From positions 1 through 38,828 of IMG/VR virus record IMGVR_UViG_3300008267_000127: a DNA stretch of 38,828 nt; one strand, given 5' to 3'. This stretch comes from a virus. Below are positions 16,942 through 22,879 of this stretch, piece after piece. The position numbers and the translations under genes are program-made. A model generated the notes under the pieces. The model had not been told where the DNA came from. It saw only the letters and a list, made by a program, of their open reading frames with translations, and made no database searches. Position 1 is the first letter of the stretch; the number at the start of each line of letters is the position of its first letter.

Positions 16942-17759
16942 CCCTAGCCATTACCCCGCCGTTCCCCGTCTTTACCGGACGCGATGGCCAGCCGCTTGAT
17001 GAGGGGCGCATTTACGTTGGCGTGGCCAATCTTGACCCAATCACTAATCCGGTTGCGCTGTTTTGGGATGCTGCGCTGTCTATCCCTGCCGCGCAGCCTG
17101 TCATCACCAGCGGCGGTTATCCCGTGTTCGTCGGCAGCCCTGCCAAGCTTTACACCGCGTCTGCAAGCGTGTCTGTGCGGGTGCTGGATGGGGCGGGTGC
17201 GCTTGTCTATAACGCGGCAAGCCTGACTGCGCCTGGCAGCGTTTCCAGCGTTGCAGCATCGGGCGGTGTGACGGGCTTCACCTTTACCGGCAGCCCCATC
17301 ACGTCATCAGGAACGCTGACGCTGGCTGTTGACGATGCTACGATGGCGCGCGTGGCGATTGGCGCGGCGGCATCTGGTGCAAACACTGACATCACTTCGC
17401 TAGAGCAAGACGTGGCCATTGTGGAAACTGGCACGATTGCTGCAAACACGCTGGGCTTTCGTGGCTTGCCTGTCGTCACCTTCCCCGGTGGCACTATTGA
17501 CCTGACACACGCCAGCAAAACGCTTTACACGTCTGGCAACGTCACTATTCCCGCCAATGCCTCCGTTGCTTTTCCGGTAGGAACTGCAATCGAGATCAGC
17601 AACAGCACAAACGCGACTGTGACCATCTCAATCACAAGTGACACGCTGCGCCAGTCTGGCACGACAAACACCGGCACGCGCACGCTGGCGGTCTATGGCG
17701 ATTGCGTCATCAAGAAGCGCGCTGCAACGCTTTGGCATATTGCCGGCAACGTATCATGA
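16938..17759 (+). CDS. Second tailspike-like protein with P22-type head-binding domain, no beta-helix
   Basis: Residues 1-95 are a paralogue of the head-binding domain of the tailspike at 3863 (shared: ANLDP..NP......WDAAL..PA.QPV...GGY, then VYN/VYS). After a Thr/Ser-rich linker (SSVAASGGVTGFTFTGSPIT), the C-terminus from residue 170 (NTLGFRGLPVVTF..., TIPANASVAFPVGTAIEI, ending TLWHIAGNVS) is a small beta module seen at the ends of many phage fibre proteins. With 273 aa it has no enzymatic helix, so it is likely an adaptor or non-enzymatic spike. ATGA overlap joins it to the genes on both sides. Confidence 0.78.
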   Translation: MTLAITPPFPVFTGRDGQPLDEGRIYVGVANLDPITNPVALFWDAALSIPAAQPVITSGGYPVFVGSPAKLYTASASVSVRVLDGAGALVYNAASLTAPGSVSSVAASGGVTGFTFTGSPITSSGTLTLAVDDATMARVAIGAAASGANTDITSLEQDVAIVETGTIAANTLGFRGLPVVTFPGGTIDLTHASKTLYTSGNVTIPANASVAFPVGTAIEISNSTNATVTISITSDTLRQSGTTNTGTRTLAVYGDCVIKKRAATLWHIAGNVS

Positions 17760-18139
17760 GCGGCATCATGGTTGCCCTGTCCGCCACGTTCGGCGGCGCT
17801 GGTGGTGGTGGTGGCGGCGTTGCGCTGTCTGCCGTTATTCCAGAGGGTGAAATTGCGTCCAACTTCAATTCTGATAGTTGGATATTCTCAACCGTGACAT
17901 GCACGGCATCAGGTGGCACGCCTCCGTATTCCTACGCATGGACGTATCCAACGACAAGTGGCGGCTCGTGGGGCTTTACCGGTGCGTCAAACGTTGCAAC
18001 GGTGACGCCGGCTGTTAGTGGCGTTTCGCTTGGTGCTGGCGTAAATGCCAACCTGATTTGCACGGTTACGGATAGCGCGGGCAGCCCTGCGGTAGTGGCC
18101 AGCAACCAGACGTTCTATTTCTACGAAAACATTTTCTAG
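17756..18139 (+). CDS. Ig/PKD-like virion protein with glycine-rich N-terminus
   Basis: The 127-aa product opens with a hydrophobic and Gly-rich stretch (VALSATFGGAGGGGGGVALS), then a module with the PKD/Ig rhythm: VTCTASGGTPPYSYAWTYP near 50-68, WGFTGASNVATVTP, and NLICTVTDSAGSPAVVASN near 101-119. Such domains often decorate fibres and bind cell surfaces weakly. It starts at ATG 17756, overlapping the spike stop, so it may be co-assembled with that spike. An in-frame upstream start is inside the preceding gene and is ignored. Confidence 0.68.
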   Translation: MSGIMVALSATFGGAGGGGGGVALSAVIPEGEIASNFNSDSWIFSTVTCTASGGTPPYSYAWTYPTTSGGSWGFTGASNVATVTPAVSGVSLGAGVNANLICTVTDSAGSPAVVASNQTFYFYENIF

Positions 18140-18149
18140 GGAGGTGTGA

Positions 18150-18344
18150 ATGGCAAAGATGGAACAGGACAGCGCGCAAGCAATCGCTGACGCATTGCAT
18201 GACGCGGAGCGGGCGCACAAGAAATTGGGCATCAAGCTGCAACGGCTGCACGCCATCATGCACAAGGAAGCGTGCGACCATGCCGAACAGCTTGGCATTG
18301 ACGTTGCGCCGCTTTCCGGTGGCACGCCAAAAGAATTGCCGTAA
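18150..18344 (+). CDS. Small helical protein, 64 aa
   Basis: The 64-aa product is a single, charged, His-rich helix (LHDAERAHKKLGIKLQRLHAIMHKEACDHAEQ) with a short Pro/Gly tail. It has a strong ribosome site, AGGGAGG, eight bases upstream. It opens the membrane-protein and lysis cluster, one base ahead of the multi-TM protein. No family recognised. Confidence 0.6.
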   Translation: MAKMEQDSAQAIADALHDAERAHKKLGIKLQRLHAIMHKEACDHAEQLGIDVAPLSGGTPKELP

Positions 18345-18345
18345 C

Positions 18346-18819
18346 ATGCTTGTGCAGACGATATTCGCGGTGGGCCTTTTGGTCGGGGCTGCCTTTTCCG
18401 TGCATTGTCGCTGCCCGTTGTTGTTGCGTTCGGCGTTGGTGCTGGCGGTGAATTTCATTGCCTGCAACCTTGCTGTGGTTGCCGCTAATGACGCGGCTCC
18501 GGTTGCGTGGTTCATGTTCTTTGACGTGGCCAGCGCAATCGTGCTGCTGTGGCAGCCATCTGGATACACGCCTGCTATTCTGGCGCGTGTCTATTTCGTG
18601 CAGTTGGGGCTGCATTATGCCCATTGGGCGTCCGGTTCAGTGGACACTTGGGGCTATAATACGATGTTGACGCTCGGCGGGGGGCTTCAGATCGCTTTTC
18701 TCATCATGGGAGCGGTCAATGGAGACGGAAGGAAAATTCGCAATGGGCGCAATCGTAGCAGCGATAATGGCATGGCTGTGGCGGGCGTCCGGTCGCATCT
18801 TGAAGCGGGGGCAGAGTAA
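18346..18819 (+). CDS. Multi-pass membrane protein, 157 aa
   Basis: The frame starting at ATG 18346 (one base after the preceding stop) encodes about four transmembrane helices: residues 2-20, 26-47, 55-67 and 71-86 or 100-125 (GGGLQIAFLIMGAV). The C-terminus is basic and polar (GDGRKIRNGRNRSSDNG). An in-frame upstream start at 18199 lies inside the previous gene in another frame and gives an unlikely Cys/Arg-rich extension. It could be a holin or a superinfection-exclusion protein; position next to the lysis genes favours the former but the two-TM protein at 19477 is a better holin candidate. Confidence 0.62.
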   Translation: MLVQTIFAVGLLVGAAFSVHCRCPLLLRSALVLAVNFIACNLAVVAANDAAPVAWFMFFDVASAIVLLWQPSGYTPAILARVYFVQLGLHYAHWASGSVDTWGYNTMLTLGGGLQIAFLIMGAVNGDGRKIRNGRNRSSDNGMAVAGVRSHLEAGAE

Positions 18820-18838
18820 TGCCGACACCGCCGATTGA
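18719..18838 (+). CDS. Possible 39-aa small membrane protein with dual starts
   Basis: Overlapping the end of the multi-TM gene in another frame, ATG 18719 has GGGAG six bases upstream and gives METEGKFA followed by MGAIVAAIMAWLWRASGRIL. A second in-frame ATG at 18743 also has a good ribosome site (AAGGA, nine bases upstream). The product is a short hydrophobic helix with a basic, amphipathic end. Two starts differing by an acidic N-terminal tail recall dual-start holin/antiholin pairs, but the helix is short and the overlap on both sides makes a chance frame possible. Confidence 0.35.
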   Translation: METEGKFAMGAIVAAIMAWLWRASGRILKRGQSNADTAD

Positions 18839-19025
18839 TAAGCAACAGATCAGCATGACAAGCGCCGCTGTGTTGATTGTGGCAGTGTTTGGCATTGGCG
18901 CAGGCTGGACGGCGCACGAAAGTCGGCTGGCCAAACTTGAAGAACATCGCGCCGAAAGCAAGCAACTGCTGTCTGCAATCTGTCGCAAGCTGAATTGCGA
19001 CGGCAACGGAATGCGGCAACAGTGA
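18819..19025 (+). CDS. Single-TM small protein, 68 aa
   Basis: The 68-aa product has one transmembrane helix (residues 15-30, AAVLIVAVFGIGAGW) and a charged C-terminal coiled-coil-like segment (ESRLAKLEEHRAESKQLLSAI) with two Cys (CRKLNC). ATG 18819 overlaps the stop of the multi-TM gene (TAATG). The layout resembles small phage membrane proteins of lysis cassettes, such as antiholins or pinholins; function is not certain. Confidence 0.6.
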   Translation: MPTPPIDKQQISMTSAAVLIVAVFGIGAGWTAHESRLAKLEEHRAESKQLLSAICRKLNCDGNGMRQQ

Positions 19026-19096
19026 CCTTTGCCGGCTGCACCCTATTAGCGTGCGGCGTGGCGCTTGTGCTATACGCAGCAATAACGAGGCGGTGA
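19022..19096 (+). CDS. Hydrophobic micropeptide, 24 aa
   Basis: GTG 19022 overlaps the preceding stop (GTGA) and opens a 24-codon frame made of one hydrophobic helix with Cys residues (FAGCTLLACGVALVLYAAI) and a basic end (TRR). Its stop lies four bases before the lysin-like gene, so it would couple translation across the gap. It looks like a minimal membrane peptide; the evidence is the overlap and the clean hydrophobic/basic layout only. Confidence 0.42.
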   Translation: MTFAGCTLLACGVALVLYAAITRR

Positions 19097-19099
19097 GAT

Positions 19100-19480
19100 A
19101 TGTGGCAATGGCGGCAAGCATCGGGCGAGTTGTGGCGCGATGGCGCGTTTGTGTCGCGCGGGTATAGCGGCAAAGGGCGCGGCAAGAATAACCCCGCATT
19201 GCAGGCTGTGCAGGGCGTAGGGCCATTGCCACGCGGGCGCTATCGCATCGGCACGCCTCGCACGTCACAGCGCACCGGGCCGTTCGTGATGGACTTATAT
19301 CCGGTTGACGCCACGCCGAACGACACGCGGCATGATGAGACTGGCCGCGCTGCTTTTCAGATACACGGCGATAGCGTCCGCAATCCTGGCACCGCGTCAT
19401 CTGGCTGCATCATCCTGCCGCGCCAAGTGCGCGAGCGCATATGGGCGTCAAAGGTGCATGTGATCGAGGTGGTGGAATGA
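19100..19480 (+). CDS. tlde1/DUF2778 L,D-transpeptidase-fold enzyme, candidate lysin
   Basis: The 126-aa product matches the tlde1 (DUF2778) pattern: W-x-W...G-L near 2-11, GYSGKGRGKNNPALQAVQ near 21-38, GPLPRGRYRIG near 41-51, then FQIHGDS (His89) and ASSGCIIL (Ser101-Gly102-Cys103), the HxxxxxSxGC catalytic block of L,D-transpeptidase folds. The founding member, the Salmonella T6SS effector Tlde1, trims and exchanges peptidoglycan tetrapeptide stems. It has no signal peptide, so it would need a holin. It lies in the lysis cassette immediately before a two-TM protein, and no other cell-wall hydrolase is visible in the genome, so it is the best lysin candidate. Cys103 is the predicted nucleophile. 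Confidence 0.83.
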   Translation: MWQWRQASGELWRDGAFVSRGYSGKGRGKNNPALQAVQGVGPLPRGRYRIGTPRTSQRTGPFVMDLYPVDATPNDTRHDETGRAAFQIHGDSVRNPGTASSGCIILPRQVRERIWASKVHVIEVVE

Positions 19481-19776
19481 AGCCGCCTAACGAAGCATGG
19501 GCAGCATGGACGTATCGCGCTGCCATGATGGTGCTGGCGCTTTTTGGCATGGCAATGGTGGTATGGCTGCACGTTGACATTGCCTACGGTGATTGGCCGG
19601 CATCAATGGCAGCAAAGCGCATCGAGTTGCTTGGCACGTTCGGACTGGCACAACTGGCGCTGCTTGGCGTGCAGCAAGTCGGGCTGGTGGCGCGCAATCT
19701 GGTGCGAAACTTGAAGATCGCCGGCCCGGGCGGCATGTCGGTGGACGTGAACAGCCATGAAGGGCTTGCCGAATGA
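19477..19776 (+). CDS. Candidate holin, two-TM protein
   Basis: The 99-aa product starts at ATG 19477, overlapping the lysin-like stop (ATGA). It has two hydrophobic helices, about residues 10-33 (WTYRAAMMVLALFGMAMVVWL) and 47-70 (IELLGTFGLAQLALLGVQQVGL), separated by a short loop with Asp and Trp, then a polar basic tail. Size and two-helix layout fit class II holins. Position directly after the cell-wall enzyme supports a holin role; no experimental family is recognised. An in-frame start 36 bases upstream is inside the previous gene and is not used. Confidence 0.62.
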   Translation: MKPPNEAWAAWTYRAAMMVLALFGMAMVVWLHVDIAYGDWPASMAAKRIELLGTFGLAQLALLGVQQVGLVARNLVRNLKIAGPGGMSVDVNSHEGLAE

Positions 19777-20729
19777 TTGCATGTGCAGCTATCGCAACCG
19801 CGCTCTTGACCGGCAACGTCACCACAGGGCCGATCACGTGCCCCGAGCGCGTCATCATCCGCAACATCCCCGCCCGCCACACGGCCACGGTGCTGGATGC
19901 GACGGGGGCGACGTTCCTCGAAGGCATCACGATTGCCGCCAGCAATGGCCTGCACGTGGAGGGCGGCACCTATGGCACGCTGGAACGCGACACGCGCGAA
20001 CGGTGGGCGGTGCAAATCAGCGGCGGCGCGGATATCAGCATGAACGGGCCAACGGTGCTTGGCGGGCCTGCAACGCTTGGCGTGACCGGCGCGTTCCTGA
20101 CTGGTGATCGGGGCGGCCTGCAAGTTCGCGGTGCAACCCGCGTGACGATCCGCGCTGGCAAGTTCCGGCGTTTCCGCACGCAACTCACATTCGATGGTGC
20201 GACCGATAGCCTGGCGCATGGCAACGATTTTGGCGAGGCATCGTCGGACGGGCTGAACATCATCGGCAGCCATCGCATCGTCGCCAGCGAGAATTATTGC
20301 CATTGGTATGTGCGTCTCGGCAACGCGCACCCGGATTGTATTCAAGGCTGGAGCCTGCGGACTGGCCCGGTGATGACGCAAATTTACCTGATCAACAATA
20401 ACGCCGAAGGCAACATGCAGGCCAATCTGTTCGGCAACATCGGCGGCGGCAGCGTTGATGGGTTTTTCGCTTACGGCAATCGCGCCTGGGTGATGTTCTC
20501 ACACACCATTTCCTGCGGCGGCTGCATCAACAGCGTGGTCAAATACAATATTTTGGCCAGCTATCCCGGCACACTGTTTGGCATCGGCAAGATCAAGGGC
20601 CTCGAACACGCCAGCAACGTGGTGGCGGACAACCCCATGGTGGACGGCACGAAAGAGCCGCCGCCGTCGATCAGGTGGAACGGGGTTATTCCGTTTGCGG
20701 TGGGCAGCCGGTTTGAGGTGCAGCCATGA
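19773..20729 (+). CDS. Right-handed beta-helix protein in the lysis cassette
   Basis: The 318-aa product has a hydrophobic start (MIACAAIATALLTGNV) that could be a weak signal peptide, then parallel beta-helix rungs: VIIRNIPARHTATVLDATGA, a GGLQVRGATRVTIRAGKF rung near 112-129, SDGLNIIGSHRIVASENYCHW near 157-177, IYLINNNAEGNMQANLFGN. Aspartates near HPDCIQGW (about 186-193) resemble active-site positions of pectate-lyase or glycosidase-like helices. It may be a polysaccharide depolymerase helping lysis or release. Being between holin and spanins is unusual for a fibre. ATGA overlaps on both sides. Confidence 0.7.
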   Translation: MIACAAIATALLTGNVTTGPITCPERVIIRNIPARHTATVLDATGATFLEGITIAASNGLHVEGGTYGTLERDTRERWAVQISGGADISMNGPTVLGGPATLGVTGAFLTGDRGGLQVRGATRVTIRAGKFRRFRTQLTFDGATDSLAHGNDFGEASSDGLNIIGSHRIVASENYCHWYVRLGNAHPDCIQGWSLRTGPVMTQIYLINNNAEGNMQANLFGNIGGGSVDGFFAYGNRAWVMFSHTISCGGCINSVVKYNILASYPGTLFGIGKIKGLEHASNVVADNPMVDGTKEPPPSIRWNGVIPFAVGSRFEVQP

Positions 20730-21094
20730 TACCGCTTTGGGCAATCCGCCTTGCGCCCTACGCTGCCGGCGTCCTGCTGGCTGTGGGCGCGTATTTTTGG
20801 GCGCACGGGCGCGGCGTCGATGCAGAGCGCGCCGAGTGGCAAGCGCGGGAGGTCGCGGCGCAAGAAGCCCAACGCGCGCGAGAAACCGCCTTGCAAGCCC
20901 AGGTGGACGCCGCTGGTGCTGCGCTCTCCATGTCCACGGCTGAAATCGAACGGCTCACAAAGCTGGCAAACATGAAACGGAGTGCGTTCTATGTCCAAAA
21001 TCCTGCCGCTGCTGGCCCTTGCCTGCACCCTGACCGCCTGCGGGCCATTCAGGAAGGTGACGAAGCCGCTAACGCTGCCATCGCCGCCCGCTGA
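20726..21094 (+). CDS. i-spanin, Rz-like
   Basis: The 122-aa product has one N-terminal TM helix (residues 5-25, WAIRLAPYAAGVLLAVGAYF), then a long periplasmic coiled coil (DAERAEWQAREVAAQEAQRARETALQ...) and a C-terminal region with PAAAGPCLHPDRLRAIQEGDEAAN, a recurrent ending of Rz-like proteins. It would sit in the inner membrane and pair with the o-spanin encoded in its own 3' end to fuse inner and outer membranes at the last step of lysis. It starts by ATGA overlap with the beta-helix gene. Confidence 0.85.
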   Translation: MIPLWAIRLAPYAAGVLLAVGAYFWAHGRGVDAERAEWQAREVAAQEAQRARETALQAQVDAAGAALSMSTAEIERLTKLANMKRSAFYVQNPAAAGPCLHPDRLRAIQEGDEAANAAIAAR

Positions 21095-21236
21095 GGCTCT
21101 ACGGGCCTGCACAGTGCCGCCGTTGCTGTGCGGGACGGCTGAGTGCGTGGATGCGGCGCTAGAGGAGCGGCGGGCGGCTATCAGTCAGTGCGAGGCCAAG
21201 CGGGCTGCTCTTGTGGCAGCGTGGCCTAAGCCTTGA
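20991..21236 (+). CDS. o-spanin, Rz1-like outer-membrane lipoprotein
   Basis: The 81-aa product starts inside the i-spanin gene in another frame. ATG 20991 has ACGGAG eight bases upstream, and gives a lipoprotein signal MSKILPLLALACTLTAC with lipobox LTAC (Cys17 predicted lipidated), followed by a Pro-rich mature part (LTLPSPPAEALRA) typical of o-spanins. It extends 142 bases past the i-spanin stop. The last 11 bases overlap a convergent minus-strand micro-gene. Confidence 0.85.
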   Translation: MSKILPLLALACTLTACGPFRKVTKPLTLPSPPAEALRACTVPPLLCGTAECVDAALEERRAAISQCEAKRAALVAAWPKP

Positions 21237-21339
21237 GGTGCGCGCCGGCTGCGATGGCGTCTGCTGCGTCCTGCATGATTTCCGCAACGCCCTGATTGCC
21301 TGCGCCATACCACAGCCATTGTGGCCGCGATCTGCTCAT
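21226..21339 (-). CDS. Micro-gene at the convergent end, 37 aa
   Basis: ATG at 21339 overlaps the stop of the upstream minus gene (ATGA) and opens a 37-codon frame reading SRPQWLWYGAGNQG, then an acidic/Ala-rich helix (MQDAADAIAAGAHLKA). The aromatic start and the helix look protein-like. Its last 11 bases overlap, tail to tail, the o-spanin gene, so transcripts from both strands meet here. No family recognised. Confidence 0.5.
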   Translation of the reverse strand: MSRSRPQWLWYGAGNQGVAEIMQDAADAIAAGAHLKA

Positions 21340-21545
21340 GCGTCATGGCCGTTCTCCGACATGTCATCAAAGGCAACCTCATTGCCATGCGAATCAAAAT
21401 ACATCGGTTGCCAAAAATCACCATCATCGCAATCTGAACAAATCATAGAAAGAGAAACTGCGCGCGGAGGATCGGCATCTAGTCGATTTGTCGTTTCATG
21501 CGAATCGCACTTAGGACACAGTAGTTTTATCAATGCGCGGCTCAT
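21336..21545 (-). CDS. Zinc-ribbon-like small protein, 69 aa
   Basis: The 69-aa product has CPKC near residues 10-13 and CSDC near 36-39, a two-knuckle zinc-binding pattern, followed by an acidic/aromatic tail (DDGDFWQPMYFDSHGNEVAF). The ATG at 21545 is chosen because AGAGGAG lies just upstream; an in-frame start at 21593 would add a Met/Lys/Arg-rich extension inside the previous gene. It is near the promoter-distal end of the 23.85-21.23 kb minus operon; function unknown. Confidence 0.62.
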   Translation of the reverse strand: MSRALIKLLCPKCDSHETTNRLDADPPRAVSLSMICSDCDDGDFWQPMYFDSHGNEVAFDDMSENGHDA

Positions 21546-21795
21546 AACCCGGCTCCTCTTTGAAAACATTAAAGCCATCTTCGTCAGCGACAATGAAACC
21601 GTGCCAATATCCCGCGTTCCATCGTATGATTGGCCGCGACTGACTGTGATAGTCGATGATTATCGCTCGGCATTGTTCTGCGTGACATTCGACCGTGGCG
21701 CACCAAGGCGGGCCTCCATATCCATAAGAAACGTCATCTGAACCGCACTTAGGGCACGATAAAACTTCAGGCGAGTGCTTCACACAGGCCTCCAT
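21511..21795 (-). CDS. Lar-like (restriction alleviation) zinc protein, 94 aa
   Basis: The core LSCPKCGSDDVSYGYGGPPW, then CHAEQC...IIIDYHSQSRPIIRWNAG, follows the Lar family layout of a short CxxC, second C..C pair and a WN-containing helix. Lar from the Rac prophage relieves type I restriction by boosting methylation. The family tie is by pattern, not by close identity, and the C-terminal extension (FIVADEDGFNVFKEEPGYEP) is not typical. With the orphan methyltransferase on the plus strand it could protect entering DNA. Confidence 0.5.
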   Translation of the reverse strand: MEACVKHSPEVLSCPKCGSDDVSYGYGGPPWCATVECHAEQCRAIIIDYHSQSRPIIRWNAGYWHGFIVADEDGFNVFKEEPGYEPRIDKTTVS

Positions 21796-22019
21796 GCGGC
21801 CAGGTTCTCAAGATGAAATGCCTCAGGCCTCTCGGCGTTTATCACCTCTGCCAAGATATGCGCCCGAGCTTCGCTGCCATTTTCAGCGCCGCAGTCGAGA
21901 AGCCAACCGTCAGCTAAACAGACATACCAGATAAGGCCTACGCCACAGTCGGCGCGATGTTGGCGCTTGCATACGATAGCGCGCGGACTGCGAATTGTCT
22001 CAAAGTCAATATTGTTCAT
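21780..22019 (-). CDS. Hypothetical protein, 79 aa
   Basis: The 79-aa product has a Cys/Trp-containing centre (HRADCGVGLIWYVCLADGWLLDCGAENGSEARAHILAEVIN is split as ADCGVGLIWYVCL and GWLLDCGAE) and ends in an aromatic/acidic helix. It is flanked by overlaps of 16 and 4 bases, as expected inside a tight early operon. The pattern of three Cys plus charged helix suggests a small folded domain; no family recognised. Confidence 0.55.
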   Translation of the reverse strand: MNNIDFETIRSPRAIVCKRQHRADCGVGLIWYVCLADGWLLDCGAENGSEARAHILAEVINAERPEAFHLENLAAWRPV

Positions 22020-22207
22020 GCCACGTCTCCCGAATGATCATATTCAGGATGCTGAATGCTGCGGGTGTCGATATTTTCAAACTGCGCGCAGCATGGATCG
22101 TCTCCGGGTTGGCTATGAAAGTGCTTATCGCACCAGCTAGGCACGTTGAAGCCTTGCAAGCGGTAGCCACGCCGCCAGAAGCGGCATTGATTGCAGGTTG
22201 CGTTCAT
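22016..22207 (-). CDS. Cys/His-rich small protein, 63 aa
   Basis: The 63-aa product is dense in Cys and His: CNQCRFW near 5-11, SWCDKHFHS near 24-32, DDPCCAQF near 36-43. The order C-x2-C...C-x2-H...CC suggests a metal-binding fold of the kind found in many small phage early proteins. ATGA overlaps on both sides. No function assigned. Confidence 0.58.
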   Translation of the reverse strand: MNATCNQCRFWRRGYRLQGFNVPSWCDKHFHSQPGDDPCCAQFENIDTRSIQHPEYDHSGDVA

Positions 22208-22590
22208 GATGCGTGTCCTTCAAGGGCGGCGCGGAGTTTGGCGATAATCTCACTGCTCACCATCGCAGCATTAGGCGACCAATAACCGTCCAGTTCATTG
22301 TCGTCGCGCGGCGGAACGTAGCGTTCGCGGTCGCCCCTCATGCGGGCGTCCCAATCAGCCATCACAGCCTTTGCAGCCTCGACCAGCACCGCCACCCTTT
22401 CGGCATATGCGGCCACCTCTGCGTCACGGGCAGCATGGCCGGCGCGGTAGGCTTCTGCCAGCACGATAACAAATCTCCCGTCTCGCAGGCCCTTTCGAGT
22501 GCGTTCCGCAAGAACTGGGTAGCCATCCGCTTCATCGTCCTGAGCCTGTCGTTCCCGCGCCCACAGCATCGCTTCATCAGGCGTTGTCAT
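22204..22590 (-). CDS. Hypothetical protein, paralogue of the 23223-23627 product
   Basis: The 128-aa product starts at ATG 22590; an in-frame start at 22740 would run through the upstream gene and is ignored. It begins MTTPDEAMLWARERQAQ and later has AEAYRAGHAARDAEVAAYAERV, which aligns with DAALLWAREFEA and AEAFRAGQAHADAGLLDELERL of the protein at 23223-23627. The two probably arose by duplication. It is helical with a C-terminal charged segment. A role in early host takeover or regulation is possible but not shown. Confidence 0.6.
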   Translation of the reverse strand: MTTPDEAMLWARERQAQDDEADGYPVLAERTRKGLRDGRFVIVLAEAYRAGHAARDAEVAAYAERVAVLVEAAKAVMADWDARMRGDRERYVPPRDDNELDGYWSPNAAMVSSEIIAKLRAALEGHAS

Positions 22591-22879
22591 GGCTGTTGCT
22601 CCTGTCCCAGGATGCGGCGGCGCCCTGAATGGCATGAGCGACCGCATTAGGGCCGCTGAACACGTCGCCGCGTTCGAGCCGAGCAGCCGCCCTCTCCACA
22701 AACAGCGGCCAGAGTGCAGTGATGGCGGCTTGTGCGACAACGCCCATGTCAGTTTCGCCCTGATCGAGCCATGCTATTTTCAGGCTGTCGGGCAGCGTGA
22801 TGGGGTCTTCACCGCTCTCTGCAATGATGGCGTTAGTGATGACGTTTGCCAGCTTGGCAGCAATCTCAGCCGCGTTCAT
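22577..22879 (-). CDS. Hypothetical acidic protein, 100 aa
   Basis: The 100-aa product has an amphipathic N-terminal helix (MNAAEIAAKLANVITNAIIAE), an acidic centre (SGEDPITLPDSLKIAWLDQGE) and Ala-rich helices (ITALWPLFVERAAARLERGDV). It overlaps its neighbours by 4 and 14 bases. I do not recognise it. Confidence 0.55.
   Translation of the reverse strand: MNAAEIAAKLANVITNAIIAESGEDPITLPDSLKIAWLDQGETDMGVVAQAAITALWPLFVERAAARLERGDVFSGPNAVAHAIQGAAASWDRSNSHDNA

Noticed and set aside
21185-21427. Minus-strand frame of 80 codons over the convergent point
   Set aside because: Arg/His-rich, no ribosome site, and it competes with the better-supported frames at 21226-21339 and 21336-21545.
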